Positions 34,308 to 43,429 are shown, counted from the first letter of the stretch. The stretch is 64,000 nucleotides of DNA from Enterobacter sp. Ag1 (GCA_000277545.1 AKXM01000005.1:62001-126000); one strand, 5' to 3'. Translations and numbers: made by a program. The notes: generated by a model not told the origin, from the sequence alone.

Positions 34308-35465
34308 TCAGGATGCCGGTGTTACTACAGCCTTATTACCGCTAAGTTCAGTCACCAGATCGTTCACGCCGTCGCTCATGTTAACGAAGCGAGTCAGCGG
34401 CGAGCGTGTGACCACCACAAAAACGCCCACGTTATTCTGCGGCACCATCGCCATATAGGTAATGAAGCCGCCGCCGCCGCCGGTTTTCTGAATAATGCCC
34501 GGGCGGCCCTCTTTCGGTGACATCCAGACCCAGCCCATGCCCAGCGCGTCGGCTTTTCCCGGCACATCCATGCCAATGACCTTATGCAGCTGGCTGCGCT
34601 GATAAATCAGCGTTTGCATTCTGTCTGCCTGGCCGCCGCGATGATGGAAGTCGGAAGAGAGGAATTGCTGCATCCAGCGCATCATATCGCCGGGGGTAGA
34701 ATAGACGCCGCCGCTGCCCACCGCCGCCAGCGTGTTATCGCAAGGGCTGGCGCCTTTCTCGGCAATCATCAGGCGCTTGCACTGGTCTGGTGACGGGGTA
34801 AAGGTGGTGTCTTTCATCCCCAGCGGGCGAGCGATTTGCTCATCGAACAGGTCGGCATATGGCCTGCCGGTTGCACGGGACAGGGCATCAGCCAGCAGGT
34901 CAAACGCCAGGTTTGAATAGGCGGCCACGGTACCCGGGGCGGCTTTCAGCGTGGCCTGCGAGAGCCAGTTCCAGCGCTGATCCCGCGTCGGCCAGGTGAA
35001 CACCGTGCGGTGCGCTGCGCCGCCGGGCTGTTCGCGCGGCAGGGAACTGGTATGAGTGGCCAGGTTAATCAGCGTAATCGGCTGGCCGTTAAAGGTCGGC
35101 ACCCGGGCGCCGGGAGGCGCATATTTGCTGAGCGGATCGTTGAGCTGAACCTTCCCCTGATCGAGCATTTTTACCAGCATTTCGCTGGTCATCAGCTTTG
35201 TCAGTGAGGCGATGCGGATCACGGAATCCAGCTGCGGGCGAACGTTATTGCCTGGCCGGGTATCGCCGAAGCTGCGAAACACCCGCTGGTTACCGTCAAT
35301 CACCACGATAGCCATGCCGGTGGCTCCGCTGCCGTAATAAATATGGTTGGCATAGCGATCGACAACGTCGGCGGCAAATTCAGGTGCCGGAGACGGTTGC
35401 GCAAAACTGAGCGCCGGCAGCAGCGCAGCGGCCAGCAAAAGAAGACGAGGAAGACGAGTTTTCAA
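34308..35465 (-). CDS. ampH: D-alanyl-D-alanine carboxypeptidase/endopeptidase AmpH
   Basis: The 385-residue periplasmic penicillin-binding protein has the same length as E. coli AmpH and is closely similar along it. The signal peptide ends near FAQP. The serine hydrolase motifs are SLTK (87-90), YSN (in AAYSNLAFDLL) and KTGG (in QKTGGGGGFITYMA). It trims peptidoglycan peptides. It begins the block that follows E. coli order, although in E. coli the neighbour is sbmA directly; here lpxP lies between. A GC-rich inverted repeat spans the short gap to the convergent cyclase gene. Confidence 0.95.
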   Translation of the reverse strand: MKTRLPRLLLLAAALLPALSFAQPSPAPEFAADVVDRYANHIYYGSGATGMAIVVIDGNQRVFRSFGDTRPGNNVRPQLDSVIRIASLTKLMTSEMLVKMLDQGKVQLNDPLSKYAPPGARVPTFNGQPITLINLATHTSSLPREQPGGAAHRTVFTWPTRDQRWNWLSQATLKAAPGTVAAYSNLAFDLLADALSRATGRPYADLFDEQIARPLGMKDTTFTPSPDQCKRLMIAEKGASPCDNTLAAVGSGGVYSTPGDMMRWMQQFLSSDFHHRGGQADRMQTLIYQRSQLHKVIGMDVPGKADALGMGWVWMSPKEGRPGIIQKTGGGGGFITYMAMVPQNNVGVFVVVTRSPLTRFVNMSDGVNDLVTELSGNKAVVTPAS

Positions 35466-35877
35466 CGCAAAAATCCAGTTTAAAAAATAAGGCGGTATAG
35501 CAGGTATTTATACTACTCCGCGCCCTTATGCAAAGCGTCAATTCAGCCTTTACGGCCTGAAAAGCGTAACCGTGCGTTACATCACCAGATGACGCACAAA
35601 AGTTTGTCAGTTGCGGTTTAATAAAGCATTTTTTGCCTGTTTTTACACTCAGGCTGGCGCTGTTGCCCGGCGACCATAAAGAAAGATCTTAAATAAGATT
35701 AAAGACCGATGATTTCGCTACGCTGCTTTAGCAAAAAGTGCGTATTATCCTGCTCGTTATTAACGGTCTGAGTGCAACTATTTCTGAACCCCGGAATCTT
35801 AGTAACGGCTTAAGGCGTACCGCGATTGATTCAATTCTTTATGCGATACATCATCCCCTCGCATTAAAGAAGTGAAT
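35466..35877. promoter_or_regulatory. Divergent ampH / lpxP promoter region
   Basis: This gap of 412 bases has no convincing gene. It is AT-rich with several TATA-like segments and a short palindrome ATCTTAAATAAGAT near 35686-35699. I looked for a sigma-E promoter, since lpxP is envelope-stress or cold regulated in E. coli, and found only a poor -35-like GGAATCTT (near 35790) without a good -10. Confidence 0.4.
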
Positions 35878-36804
35878 ATGTCTACTAAACCGCTGTTTTA
35901 TAAGTGCCTCCTGCATCCTCGCTATTGGCTGACCTGGTTTGGGCTGGGTGTGCTTTGGCTGTGGGTTCAGCTTCCGTACCCGGTATTGATGAAAATGGGC
36001 GACCTGATTGGCCGTTTCTCGATGCATTTTCTCAAGCGCCGGGTCACCATTGCCCGCCAGAATCTTCACCTTTGCTTCCCGCACTACAGCGAAGCGCAGG
36101 TTGAGGCCACCGTGCGGCAAAACTTTGCCTCCCTCGGCATGGGACTGATTGAAACCGGTATGGCCTGGTTCTGGCCGGATGAGAGAGTGCAAAAATGGTT
36201 TGATGTTCGTGGCCTGGAGCACATCAATGCCGCCTGCGACAAAGGCAAAGGCGTGATGGTTATCGGCGTGCATTTTATGTCGCTGGAACTGGGCGGGCGC
36301 GTCATGGGGCTGTGTCGCCCGATGATGGCGATGTATCGGCCGCACAACAACAAAGTCATGGAATATGTGCAAACCCGTGGGCGCTCGCGCTCCAACAAAG
36401 CGATGCTCGACAGGCGTAACCTGAAGGGAATGGTGAAAGCGCTGAAATCCGGCGAGGCGGTGTGGTTCGCCCCGGATCAGGACTATGGTCCGAAAGGCAG
36501 TTCTTTTGCGCCTTTCTTCGCGGTTCAACAGGCCGCGACAACCAACGGTACCTTTACTATTGCCCGTCTGGCAAAACCCGCCATTCTGACCACGGTTTTG
36601 ATCCGCAAGCCCTGTGGGACGGGCTACCAGCTGGTCATCGAGCCGGAGTTCTGTGATTATCCCGGCGAAGATGAGCAGGCCGCCGCAGCCTATATGAACC
36701 GTAAAATTGAGCACGAAATTATGCGCGCGCCGGAGCAGTATCTGTGGCTGCACCGCCGTTTTAAAACCCGGCCTTTTGGCCACGCCAGGCTTTACACGAT
36801 TTAA
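35878..36804 (+). CDS. lpxP: Lipid A acyltransferase LpxP (palmitoleoyl/lauroyl type)
   Basis: The 308-residue LpxL/LpxP-family enzyme adds a secondary acyl chain to Kdo2-lipid IVA at the inner membrane. It is nearer to E. coli LpxP than LpxL in the diagnostic stretch GVHFMSLELGGRVMGLCRPM and MYRPHNN. The HX4D/E catalytic motif is HFMSLE. The LHPRYWLTWFGLGVLWLWVQL anchor and the C-terminal WLHRRFKTRP are intact. The ATG 35878 start is preferred to the GTG 35872 because AAGAAG sits 6-7 bases before it. LpxP usually works at low temperature. Its position between ampH and sbmA is unlike E. coli. Confidence 0.88.
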   Translation: MSTKPLFYKCLLHPRYWLTWFGLGVLWLWVQLPYPVLMKMGDLIGRFSMHFLKRRVTIARQNLHLCFPHYSEAQVEATVRQNFASLGMGLIETGMAWFWPDERVQKWFDVRGLEHINAACDKGKGVMVIGVHFMSLELGGRVMGLCRPMMAMYRPHNNKVMEYVQTRGRSRSNKAMLDRRNLKGMVKALKSGEAVWFAPDQDYGPKGSSFAPFFAVQQAATTNGTFTIARLAKPAILTTVLIRKPCGTGYQLVIEPEFCDYPGEDEQAAAAYMNRKIEHEIMRAPEQYLWLHRRFKTRPFGHARLYTI

Positions 36805-36806
36805 TC

Positions 36807-36902
36807 TTCAGGCAGGCGTGCCACGTTTTTGAAGTGCGTTGGCAGGCCTGAACCCCGCCTTGTGGTAGCGGGGAAGGGGCACAACGGTCTCCTGGCCCCC
36901 GC
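36807..36902. repeat. Stacked GC-rich palindromes after lpxP
   Basis: TTCAGGC (36807-36813) pairs with GCCTGAA (36846-36852). Directly after it, CCCCGC (36853-36858) pairs with GCGGGG (36868-36873), which can instead pair with CCCCCGC (36896-36902). No T run follows, so these are not classical terminators. They fill the 247-base lpxP-sbmA gap before the sbmA promoter. Confidence 0.5.
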
Positions 36903-37051
36903 ATAAAAACGGCCGAGGCCTGTCTCCAGGGCTGGCGCCAGCTTATGTAAGCCTCTCTCACTCCTTGATACAACATTCTGCAAGCATTATCGTAGAACGT
37001 TCGCTATAACCGGCAGATATAACAACAAAAAGTCGTCCCAGGAGTGTTGTC

Positions 37052-38269
37052 ATGTTCAAATCTTTCTTCCCGTCGCCGAAGCTGTTTTTTCTTTCGGCGG
37101 CAATATGGGGACTACTCGCAGTCATATTTTGGCAGGCCGGCGGCGGCCTCTGGTTGGAAAACCTTGCGGGTGCCAGCCAGCAAATACCGATCAGTGCGGC
37201 ACGTTTTTGGACGTTAAAAGCATTTGTTTTTTATGCTTTTTATGCTGTCAGTGTGGGCCTTTTTGCCGGTGTATGGGCACTGGTGAGTCCGCATCCGTGG
37301 CAGCGCTGGTCAATTCTCGGCTCTTCGCTTATCGTCTTTGTGACCTGGTTTATGGTCGAACTGGGCGTGGCGATCAACGCCTGGTATGCACCGTTCTTTG
37401 ACCTTATCCAAACCGCGTTAGCGTCCCCGAATAAAGTCCCGCTGCAGCGATTCTATAGCGAAACCGGCGTGTTTCTTGGTATCGCGCTGATTTATGTCAC
37501 CGTCGGCGTGCTGAACAGCTTCTTTATCAGCCATTATGTGTTTCGCTGGCGCACGGCGATGAACGACTACTATATGGAGCACTGGCAGAAGCTGCGCCAT
37601 ATCGAAGGGGCTGCCCAGCGTGTGCAGGAAGACACCATGCGCTTTGCCTCAACGCTTGAGGATATGGGTGTGAGCCTGCTGCAGTCGGTGATGACGCTGA
37701 TTGCTTTCCTGCCGATTCTTGTCGCGCTGTCTCCACACGTGAAAGAATTGCCGATTGTCGGGGCGGTGCCTTATGGCCTGGTGATTGCGGCGATTATCTG
37801 GTCGCTAATGGGAACCGGCCTGCTGGCCGCGGTCGGGATAAAGCTGCCGGGGCTGCAGTTTAATAACCAAAAAGTTGAGGCCGCCTACCGTAAAGAGCTG
37901 GTTTACGGGGAAGACGACGGCAGCCGTGCTACGCCGCCAACGGTTAAAGCGCTGTTTGGCGACGTGCGGCATAACTATTTCCGTCTCTACTTCCACTACA
38001 CCTACTTTAATATTGTGCGGATTCTTTATCTGCAGATAGACAACGTGTTTGGTCTTTTCCTGCTGTTCCCTTCTATTGCCGCAGGCGCGATTACCCTGGG
38101 GCTGATGCAACAGATCACCAACGCTTTTGGCCAGGTGCGCGGCTCGTTCCAGTACTTGATCAGTTCCTGGACCACGCTGGTTGAATTGATGTCTATCTAC
38201 AAACGTCTGCGCAGCTTCGAGCGAACGCTGCAGGATGTGCCGGTGCCGGGCACCGAAGAAGCCGTCTGA
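37052..38269 (+). CDS. sbmA: Peptide antibiotic transporter SbmA
   Basis: The 405-residue inner-membrane protein is nearly identical to E. coli SbmA (406). It is an H+-driven importer of proline-rich peptides (Bac7), microcins B17 and J25, and bleomycin. It has an ABC-exporter-like membrane domain without ATPase. Conserved blocks are [51 protein letters not shown] and the C-terminal [25 protein letters not shown] 37052 follows GGAG-like bases. In E. coli it forms an operon with yaiW; here the drug-efflux operon separates the two. Confidence 0.95.
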   Translation: MFKSFFPSPKLFFLSAAIWGLLAVIFWQAGGGLWLENLAGASQQIPISAARFWTLKAFVFYAFYAVSVGLFAGVWALVSPHPWQRWSILGSSLIVFVTWFMVELGVAINAWYAPFFDLIQTALASPNKVPLQRFYSETGVFLGIALIYVTVGVLNSFFISHYVFRWRTAMNDYYMEHWQKLRHIEGAAQRVQEDTMRFASTLEDMGVSLLQSVMTLIAFLPILVALSPHVKELPIVGAVPYGLVIAAIIWSLMGTGLLAAVGIKLPGLQFNNQKVEAAYRKELVYGEDDGSRATPPTVKALFGDVRHNYFRLYFHYTYFNIVRILYLQIDNVFGLFLLFPSIAAGAITLGLMQQITNAFGQVRGSFQYLISSWTTLVELMSIYKRLRSFERTLQDVPVPGTEEAV

Positions 38270-38278
38270 GGCGAAAAG

Positions 38279-38308
38279 AAAAGGGATGGCGTAATGCCAT
38301 CCCTTTTT
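38279..38308. terminator. Bidirectional terminator between sbmA and emrB
   Basis: AAAAGGGATGGC (38279-38290) pairs perfectly with GCCATCCCTTTT, loop GTAAT, with A and T runs on either side. It ends the two converging genes. Confidence 0.88.
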
Positions 38309-38323
38309 ACTGGTTCTTTCTGA

Positions 38324-39859
38324 TCAATGCCCTGCGGAAGGGGCACCCGGCGCTCCAGCCCGTATAAACGGCGGACGGGCAAACCAAATCACGACAATCA
38401 GCGCCATAAAGCCCCAGCCCAGCAGCCAGAAGTAGTCGATGGTCGACATCATATAGGCCTGCTGCTCAATGGTTTTATCCACCACGGCCAGGTGCTGCTG
38501 CGTGGCGCCGCCCATCTTGTGCAGGTAATCCACCGCCGACGGATTGTAGGCTGAGACGCTCTCCGTCAGGTTGGCATGGTGATAAACCTCGCGGCGCGAC
38601 CAAATCCAGGTGGTCAGGGACGAAGCAAACGACCCGCCAAGCACGCGGAAGAAGGTTGCCAGCCCGGAGCCTTCCGCGACCTCAACGCCGTGCAGGTTCG
38701 ACAGCACAATGGTGGTGATCGGCATGAAGAAGAACGCCACGCCGATCCCCATAAACAGCTGCACTTCGGCGATGGTGCGGAAATCCACGTTGGTATTAAA
38801 CTGCGCGCGCAGCAGGCACGAAGCGCCCATGGTCAGGAACGACAGCGTGGCCAGCAGGCGCATATCAACCTTATTGGCGTAGCGCCCGACAATCGGCGTC
38901 AGCAACAGCGGTAACACACCCATCGGCGCGGCGGCCAGCCCGGCCCAGATGGCGGTGTAGCCCATCTGGGTTTGCAGCCACTGCGGCAGAATAATGTTGA
39001 TGGCGAAGAACGCGGCGTAGCCCAGCGTCAGCGACAGCGTGCCGATGGCGAAGTTGCGGTCGGCGAACAGCCGCAGGTTGACTATTGGGTGACGCTCGCC
39101 AAGCTCCCAAATGACAAACGACACCAGTGAAACCGCGGAGATTACCGACATGGTGATGATCTCCGGCGAGGCGAACCAGTCGAGATCGTTCCCTTTATCC
39201 AGCACCACCTGAAGCAGCCCCACGCCCAGCACCAGCAGCGCAATCCCGATGTAGTCGATAGGGGCGATGGTGGTCGTTTCTTCACGCTCGCGCAGCTGCG
39301 TCCAGACCACGATGGCGGCAAAGATCCCGATCGGCACGTTGATGTAGAAGATCCACGGCCAGGAATAGTTATCGGTGATCCAGCCGCCGGTGATCGGCCC
39401 GACAATCGGCGCGACAACCGTCACCATCGACAGCAGCGCCAGCGCCATACTCCGCTTGCTGGACGGGAAGATAATCAGCAACAGCGTCTGGCACATCGGG
39501 AACATTGGCCCGGCGAAAAAGCCCTGCAGCGCGCGGAAGATAATCAGCTCGGTCATGCTGTGGGCAAAGCCGCACAGGAACGAGGTGAGGGTGAACAGCG
39601 CCACAGAACCCACAAACAGCTTGAGCTGCCCGAACCGGCGGGTAAACCAGCCGGTCAGCGGCAGGGCAATGGCGTTACACACCGCGAACGAAGTGATAAC
39701 CCAGGTACCCTGGTCGGCGCTGACGCCGAGATTACCGGCGATCGTCGGCAGCGCCACGTTAGCGATGGTGGAGTCCAGCACCTGCATAAACGTCGCCAGC
39801 GACAGCGCGATCGTCGCCAGCAGCAGGCTGGGGGGCGTAAACGCCGCCTTATCTTGCAT
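38324..39859 (-). CDS. emrB: DHA2-family multidrug efflux protein, EmrB-like
   Basis: The 511-residue inner-membrane protein has 14 helices and DHA2 motifs: LDSTIANVALPTIAGNLG, GTWVITSFAVCNAIALPLTGW, RALQGFFAGPMFP and GPITGGWITDNYSWPWIFYINVPIG. It resembles E. coli EmrB (512) but is clearly divergent, so it is a paralogue or an EmrB/FarB-type protein; the symbol marks the family. Together with the EmrA-like adaptor it should form a tripartite pump with TolC for hydrophobic drugs, fatty acids or bile salts. Last in the marR-emrA-emrB operon, 10 bases after emrA. Confidence 0.85.
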   Translation of the reverse strand: MQDKAAFTPPSLLLATIALSLATFMQVLDSTIANVALPTIAGNLGVSADQGTWVITSFAVCNAIALPLTGWFTRRFGQLKLFVGSVALFTLTSFLCGFAHSMTELIIFRALQGFFAGPMFPMCQTLLLIIFPSSKRSMALALLSMVTVVAPIVGPITGGWITDNYSWPWIFYINVPIGIFAAIVVWTQLREREETTTIAPIDYIGIALLVLGVGLLQVVLDKGNDLDWFASPEIITMSVISAVSLVSFVIWELGERHPIVNLRLFADRNFAIGTLSLTLGYAAFFAINIILPQWLQTQMGYTAIWAGLAAAPMGVLPLLLTPIVGRYANKVDMRLLATLSFLTMGASCLLRAQFNTNVDFRTIAEVQLFMGIGVAFFFMPITTIVLSNLHGVEVAEGSGLATFFRVLGGSFASSLTTWIWSRREVYHHANLTESVSAYNPSAVDYLHKMGGATQQHLAVVDKTIEQQAYMMSTIDYFWLLGWGFMALIVVIWFARPPFIRAGAPGAPSAGH

Positions 39860-39869
39860 AACGTCTCTC

Positions 39870-41048
39870 TTAGCGGTTGGCTGACGCTACCGGCTGGCTG
39901 TTGTCATGAAGGATTTTGGTGACCAGTTGGTCGGCTTCGTCCAGCGCGTTCTGGTAAACGTCGGTGGTAAAGCGCGGCGCGGCGACGGTTTTTTGCGGCA
40001 GCAGGTGGCCGTCTGCATTGCGAATATCAACGCGAGCGAACATCGACAGGCCTACCCGCAGCGGGTGTTTCTGCATGTCGTGCGGATCAAGCGTGATGCG
40101 CACCGGCAGACGCTGAACGATTTTGATCCAGTTCCCGCTGGCGTTCTGGGCCGGTAACAGCGAGAAGGCGCTGCCGGTGCCGATGCCGAGGCTTTCAATG
40201 GTGCCGTGATACTCCACGTCGTCCCCATAGAGATCGGCGGTGAGCGTTACCTTCTGCCCCAGGCGCATGTCCTGCATCTGGCTCTCTTTGAAGTTGGCGT
40301 CAACCCAGACCTGGTCCAGCGGCACAATCGCCAGCAGGGTGGTGCCGGAATCAACGCGCATTCCCAGCTGAACGGCGCGTTTAGCGACAAAGCCGCTCAC
40401 CGGCGCAACGATGGTGCTGCGGGCGTTATCGAGGAAGCGCTGGCGCAGCGTGGCTACGGCGCTTTTAATTTCCGGATGGCTGTCGATAACCGTGTCATCC
40501 ACCATCGCTAAATTAGTGCGTAATGCCTGCTGGGCGGCGGTGAGATCGCTTTGCGCGCTGGTCACGGCATCGCGGTAATGGGACAGGTCTTCAGCGGCGA
40601 TAGCCCCGGTGGCAAAAATCTTCTGGCGGCGAGCGTAGTCGCTCTGTGCCGTTTGCAGTGCCACCTGCTTCGCGGCGACCTGAGCCCGGTAGTTATCCGC
40701 GGTGCTGTAAAGTCCACGTACCTGACGCACGGTATTCGCCAGGTTGGCTTCTGCCTGCTGGAGCGCGATTTCGGTGTCGCTTGGGTCGAGCTGTACCAGC
40801 GGCTGCCCTTTTTCGACGTAGTCTCCTTCATCGACGCTGACCTGCGTTACCGTGCCGCCGATTTGCGGCGTCAGCGTGACCTGGTTGCCGTTGACGTAGG
40901 CGTCGTCGGTGGTTTCGTAGTAGCGCGCGTAAAGCATGTACCACGCCACGCAACCGGCGCCTATCAGCAGCAGGATAATGAGAAAAATGGCGAAGTTACG
41001 CTTGCGCTTGCTCGGCGCGCGTTCAACCTGCTCGGTAGAGGTTTGCAT
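39870..41048 (-). CDS. emrA: EmrA-like membrane-fusion protein
   Basis: The 392-residue HlyD-family adaptor has a single N-terminal anchor (NFAIFLIILLLIGAGCVAWYML). A lipoyl/barrel-sandwich half (TDDAYVNGNQVTLTPQIGGTVTQV) is split from its partner half (VAPVSGFVAKRAV) by a long alpha-helical hairpin (about 95-200). A beta-barrel follows (VDANFKESQMQDMRLGQ, GTGSAFSLLPAQNASGNWIKIVQRLPVRI). The last block is shared with EmrA/EmrK. It bridges the inner-membrane pump and TolC. It begins 26 bases after the marR stop and is 10 bases before emrB. Confidence 0.88.
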   Translation of the reverse strand: MQTSTEQVERAPSKRKRNFAIFLIILLLIGAGCVAWYMLYARYYETTDDAYVNGNQVTLTPQIGGTVTQVSVDEGDYVEKGQPLVQLDPSDTEIALQQAEANLANTVRQVRGLYSTADNYRAQVAAKQVALQTAQSDYARRQKIFATGAIAAEDLSHYRDAVTSAQSDLTAAQQALRTNLAMVDDTVIDSHPEIKSAVATLRQRFLDNARSTIVAPVSGFVAKRAVQLGMRVDSGTTLLAIVPLDQVWVDANFKESQMQDMRLGQKVTLTADLYGDDVEYHGTIESLGIGTGSAFSLLPAQNASGNWIKIVQRLPVRITLDPHDMQKHPLRVGLSMFARVDIRNADGHLLPQKTVAAPRFTTDVYQNALDEADQLVTKILHDNSQPVASANR

Positions 41049-41074
41049 TTTGTATGTGGCCTTAATCAGAAAGC

Positions 41075-41530
41075 TTAGAGGTGGCGCTCGGTGATCTCAT
41101 CCGGCAGCATTTTGATCAGCAGTTCATTGAGCTGCTTTGCTTCTTCAGGCGTCAGGCGCTCGGTAAGGGTGCCGATGATCGACGCCAGCGCATCGTTCTG
41201 GAAAGCTTCGCACAGCTCTTGCCCTTTCTCAGTCAGCGCCAGAATGACCTGGCGTTTATCTTCGGGATTCACGTTTCGCACGATCAGATCTCGCTTCACC
41301 ATTCGTTCAAGCATGCGGCTCATGGCGCCGGTATCCATCACCAGGTTTTTGCTGACTTCTACCGGGCTGTTAAAGCCCTTAAAGATGCTTATCAAGACTT
41401 TAAATTGCGCACCGGTGATGCCCATCGGCGAAAAGTACTGGGTGATGAGCTGGTCTTTGAACTGGTTCGACAGGTGAATCAGCAGGCCAAGGTGCAGTTT
41501 GGAATAGGGATTACCCGTAGTATTACTCAT
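41075..41530 (-). CDS. MarR-family repressor of the emrAB-like operon
   Basis: The 151-residue winged-helix regulator has a dimerisation helix at each end and a central recognition region (ITGAQFKVLISIFKGFNSPVEVSKNLVMDTGAMSRMLERMVKRDLIVR). The wing is NPEDKRQVILALTEKGQEL. First gene of the operon with the EmrA/EmrB-like pump, the layout of E. coli emrRAB. It probably represses its own operon and is released by pump substrates. It is shorter than EmrR (176). The promoter carries a perfect 13-base inverted repeat immediately upstream, its likely operator. Confidence 0.87.
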   Translation of the reverse strand: MSNTTGNPYSKLHLGLLIHLSNQFKDQLITQYFSPMGITGAQFKVLISIFKGFNSPVEVSKNLVMDTGAMSRMLERMVKRDLIVRNVNPEDKRQVILALTEKGQELCEAFQNDALASIIGTLTERLTPEEAKQLNELLIKMLPDEITERHL

Positions 41531-41536
41531 GATATT

Positions 41537-41576
41537 TGCCTGGTCAGTAGTTGCAAATGAAATTACTGACCAGGCA
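41537..41576. promoter_or_regulatory. Operator-like inverted repeat before marR-emrAB
   Basis: TGCCTGGTCAGTA (41537-41549) and TACTGACCAGGCA (41564-41576) are perfect 13-base inverted repeats 14 bases apart. One arm lies between the -35 and -10 elements. The other covers the leader and ribosome site up to 6 bases before ATG. Autorepression by the MarR protein is inferred. Confidence 0.7.
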
Positions 41577-41588
41577 TCTAGTTGTCAA
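41560..41588 (-). promoter_or_regulatory. Promoter of marR-emrAB
   Basis: On the minus strand TTGACA (41588-41583), a 17-base spacer and TAATTT (41565-41560) form a good sigma-70 promoter. Transcription should start near 41553, giving a short leader of about 22 nt. Confidence 0.7.
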
Positions 41589-41666
41589 TCGGTGATTTCC
41601 AGTAGCGCACAAACTGAAAAACAGGCAGGGTGGTGCGGTTGATGATGAAAGGGAAAGGATATTAAC

Positions 41667-42779
41667 ATGGTGGGTTCTCTCTCTCCGGCCCGGCGGCTTG
41701 CCGTGCCGGGGCTGCTGGCGCTGCTTGTGCTGGCCGGCTGTACAACTAAAACCACAACGCCGGGTACCACGACAACGGCGGCAAAACCGGTAGATATCGA
41801 AACCCTGGCCCAGCGCAAAATCCCTGACGGGGTGAAGGACCGCGCGGGGCTGGCAAAAGATCTGCTGACGACCCTGAAAAGTCAGAACCTCGAGCAGAGC
41901 GAAGAGAATATCTGTTCGGTGCTGGCGGTGGCGCTGCAGGAGTCTAATTTGCAGGCCGATCCGGCGGTGCCGGGGTTGAATAAAATTGCCTGGAAAGAGA
42001 TCGACCGCCGCGCGGAAAAAATGCACATCCCGCCGCTGCTGGTGCACACCGCGCTGCGCATTAACTCCCCCAACGGCAAAAGCTATAGCGAGCGGCTGGA
42101 TAACGTCAAAACCGAAGGGCAGCTCAGCGCTATTTTCGATGATTTCCTGACGATGGTGCCGATGGGGCAAAAGCTGTTCGGCAGCTTTAACCCGGTACGT
42201 ACCGGTGGCACGATGCAGGTCAGCGTGGCGTTTGCCGAGAAACATACCGATGGCTACCCGTGGAAAATAGAGGGGACGGTGAGGCAGGAAGTTTTCACCC
42301 GCCGCGGTGGGCTTTGGTTCGGGACTTACCACTTGCTGAATTACCCGGCTAACTATACGAAACCGCTTTATCGCTTCGCCGACTACAACGCGGGCTGGTA
42401 CGCCAGCCGCAATGCGGCTTTCCAGAGCGCAGTGAGTAAGGCGACGGGCGTGAAGCTGGCGCTGGACGGGGATCTGATCCTTTACACCAGCGATAAACCG
42501 AGCAGCACCGAAATGGCGGTACGTAAGCTGTCGAAACAGCTGGATATGAGCGACAGCGAAATCCGCCGGGCGCTACAAAAAGGCGACAGCATTGGGTTTG
42601 AAAAAACCAGTCTTTACAAGCAGGTCTTCGCGATAGCGGAGAAAAAAGCGGGGCAGCCGCTGGCCAGAGAAGTGCTGCCGGGGATCGTGCTTGAAAGCCC
42701 TAAAATCACCCGTAATTTGACCACGGCCTGGTTTGCAAAACGCGTGGACGACAGGCGGGCAAGCTGTATGCAGAGGTGA
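41667..42779 (+). CDS. yaiW: Surface lipoprotein YaiW (DUF1615)
   Basis: The 370-residue lipoprotein has a lipobox LVLAGC in the N-terminal signal, then a Thr-rich linker and a DUF1615 domain (NICSVLAVALQESNLQADPAVPGL, WKEIDRRAEKMHIPP, TYHLLNYPANYTKPLYRFADYNAGWYASRNAAFQ). The QES motif and fold resemble lytic transglycosylases. E. coli YaiW is an outer-membrane lipoprotein that aids entry of the peptide Bac7 together with SbmA. AAAGGAT precedes ATG 41667. It is now divergent from the inserted marR-emrAB operon and no longer behind sbmA, so it must use its own promoter. Confidence 0.92.
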   Translation: MVGSLSPARRLAVPGLLALLVLAGCTTKTTTPGTTTTAAKPVDIETLAQRKIPDGVKDRAGLAKDLLTTLKSQNLEQSEENICSVLAVALQESNLQADPAVPGLNKIAWKEIDRRAEKMHIPPLLVHTALRINSPNGKSYSERLDNVKTEGQLSAIFDDFLTMVPMGQKLFGSFNPVRTGGTMQVSVAFAEKHTDGYPWKIEGTVRQEVFTRRGGLWFGTYHLLNYPANYTKPLYRFADYNAGWYASRNAAFQSAVSKATGVKLALDGDLILYTSDKPSSTEMAVRKLSKQLDMSDSEIRRALQKGDSIGFEKTSLYKQVFAIAEKKAGQPLAREVLPGIVLESPKITRNLTTAWFAKRVDDRRASCMQR

Positions 42780-42787
42780 CGATGGCG

Positions 42788-42816
42788 GGCGGAAGCGGCA
42801 TAGCTTCCGCCTTTTT
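42788..42816 (+). terminator. Terminator after yaiW
   Basis: GGCGGAAGC (42788-42796) pairs with GCTTCCGCC (42803-42811), loop GGCATA, followed by five T residues. Confidence 0.88.
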
Positions 42817-42818
42817 GA

Positions 42819-43157
42819 TCAGTAATACCAGGCGGAGTGGCGGCGGTTTCTCAGGCGTATCGTCAGGGCGACAATGCCGATGGAGACAGCGCCAAGCAGG
42901 AAGGGAATCAGCCCGAACACGGTGCTGACCGCCAGGCCCATCTCAATGCGCGGGCGGCTGGCATCGTTGCCTTGCGCCAGGTATTCCAGCAGGCCGGGCG
43001 CCTGCACAATAAGATTCAGCATTTGGGTGGCCACCCAGAAGCAAAAGAGAACGAACAGCGCATAGGCGATATTGCCCGGCACCGATCTTTCTGATTTTGC
43101 TGTCATTATGACCCGAGTAGCCGGAATAACGGCTTTCGACAATGAAATATCAGGCAT
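42819..43157 (-). CDS. yaiY: Inner-membrane protein YaiY
   Basis: The 112-residue small membrane protein is related to E. coli YaiY (102). The diagnostic core PGNIAYALFVLFCFWVATQMLNL-type helix, PRIEMGLAV and FGLIPFLLG are conserved; the N-terminal 25 residues and C terminus differ. It has two or three helices. ATG 43157 is chosen over the adjoining GTG 43160 because GGGAGG is 5 bases before it. Function unknown. Converges with yaiW across the terminator. Confidence 0.88.
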   Translation of the reverse strand: MPDISLSKAVIPATRVIMTAKSERSVPGNIAYALFVLFCFWVATQMLNLIVQAPGLLEYLAQGNDASRPRIEMGLAVSTVFGLIPFLLGAVSIGIVALTIRLRNRRHSAWYY

Positions 43158-43429
43158 CACGACCTCCCGTAAAAACGCAATCTGAACCGAATGTGTGGCA
43201 TCTCATGGCGTGAATTTTGGCAGGTGATAAGCGTTGTCAATATCAGATTGCTGGTAATTTGGAGGCCAGAATCCTCCTGGATTTGCATTTTTTGCTCAAG
43301 TTCACATTTTCGTAACCTAAGGTAAATCTCGTTAACATTATGCTAGCGGAGTGCGTGGCAACCGCGCGTTTCTCTGCCGCCGATGTGCGACAATGCCAGC
43401 AGGCTTATTTTTGAATGCGTGAGGCGGCT

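Noticed and set aside
35780-35815. Sigma-E promoter for lpxP
   Set aside because: GGAATCTT only partly matches the -35 (GGAACTT), and no TCTGA-like -10 lies at 15-17 bases.
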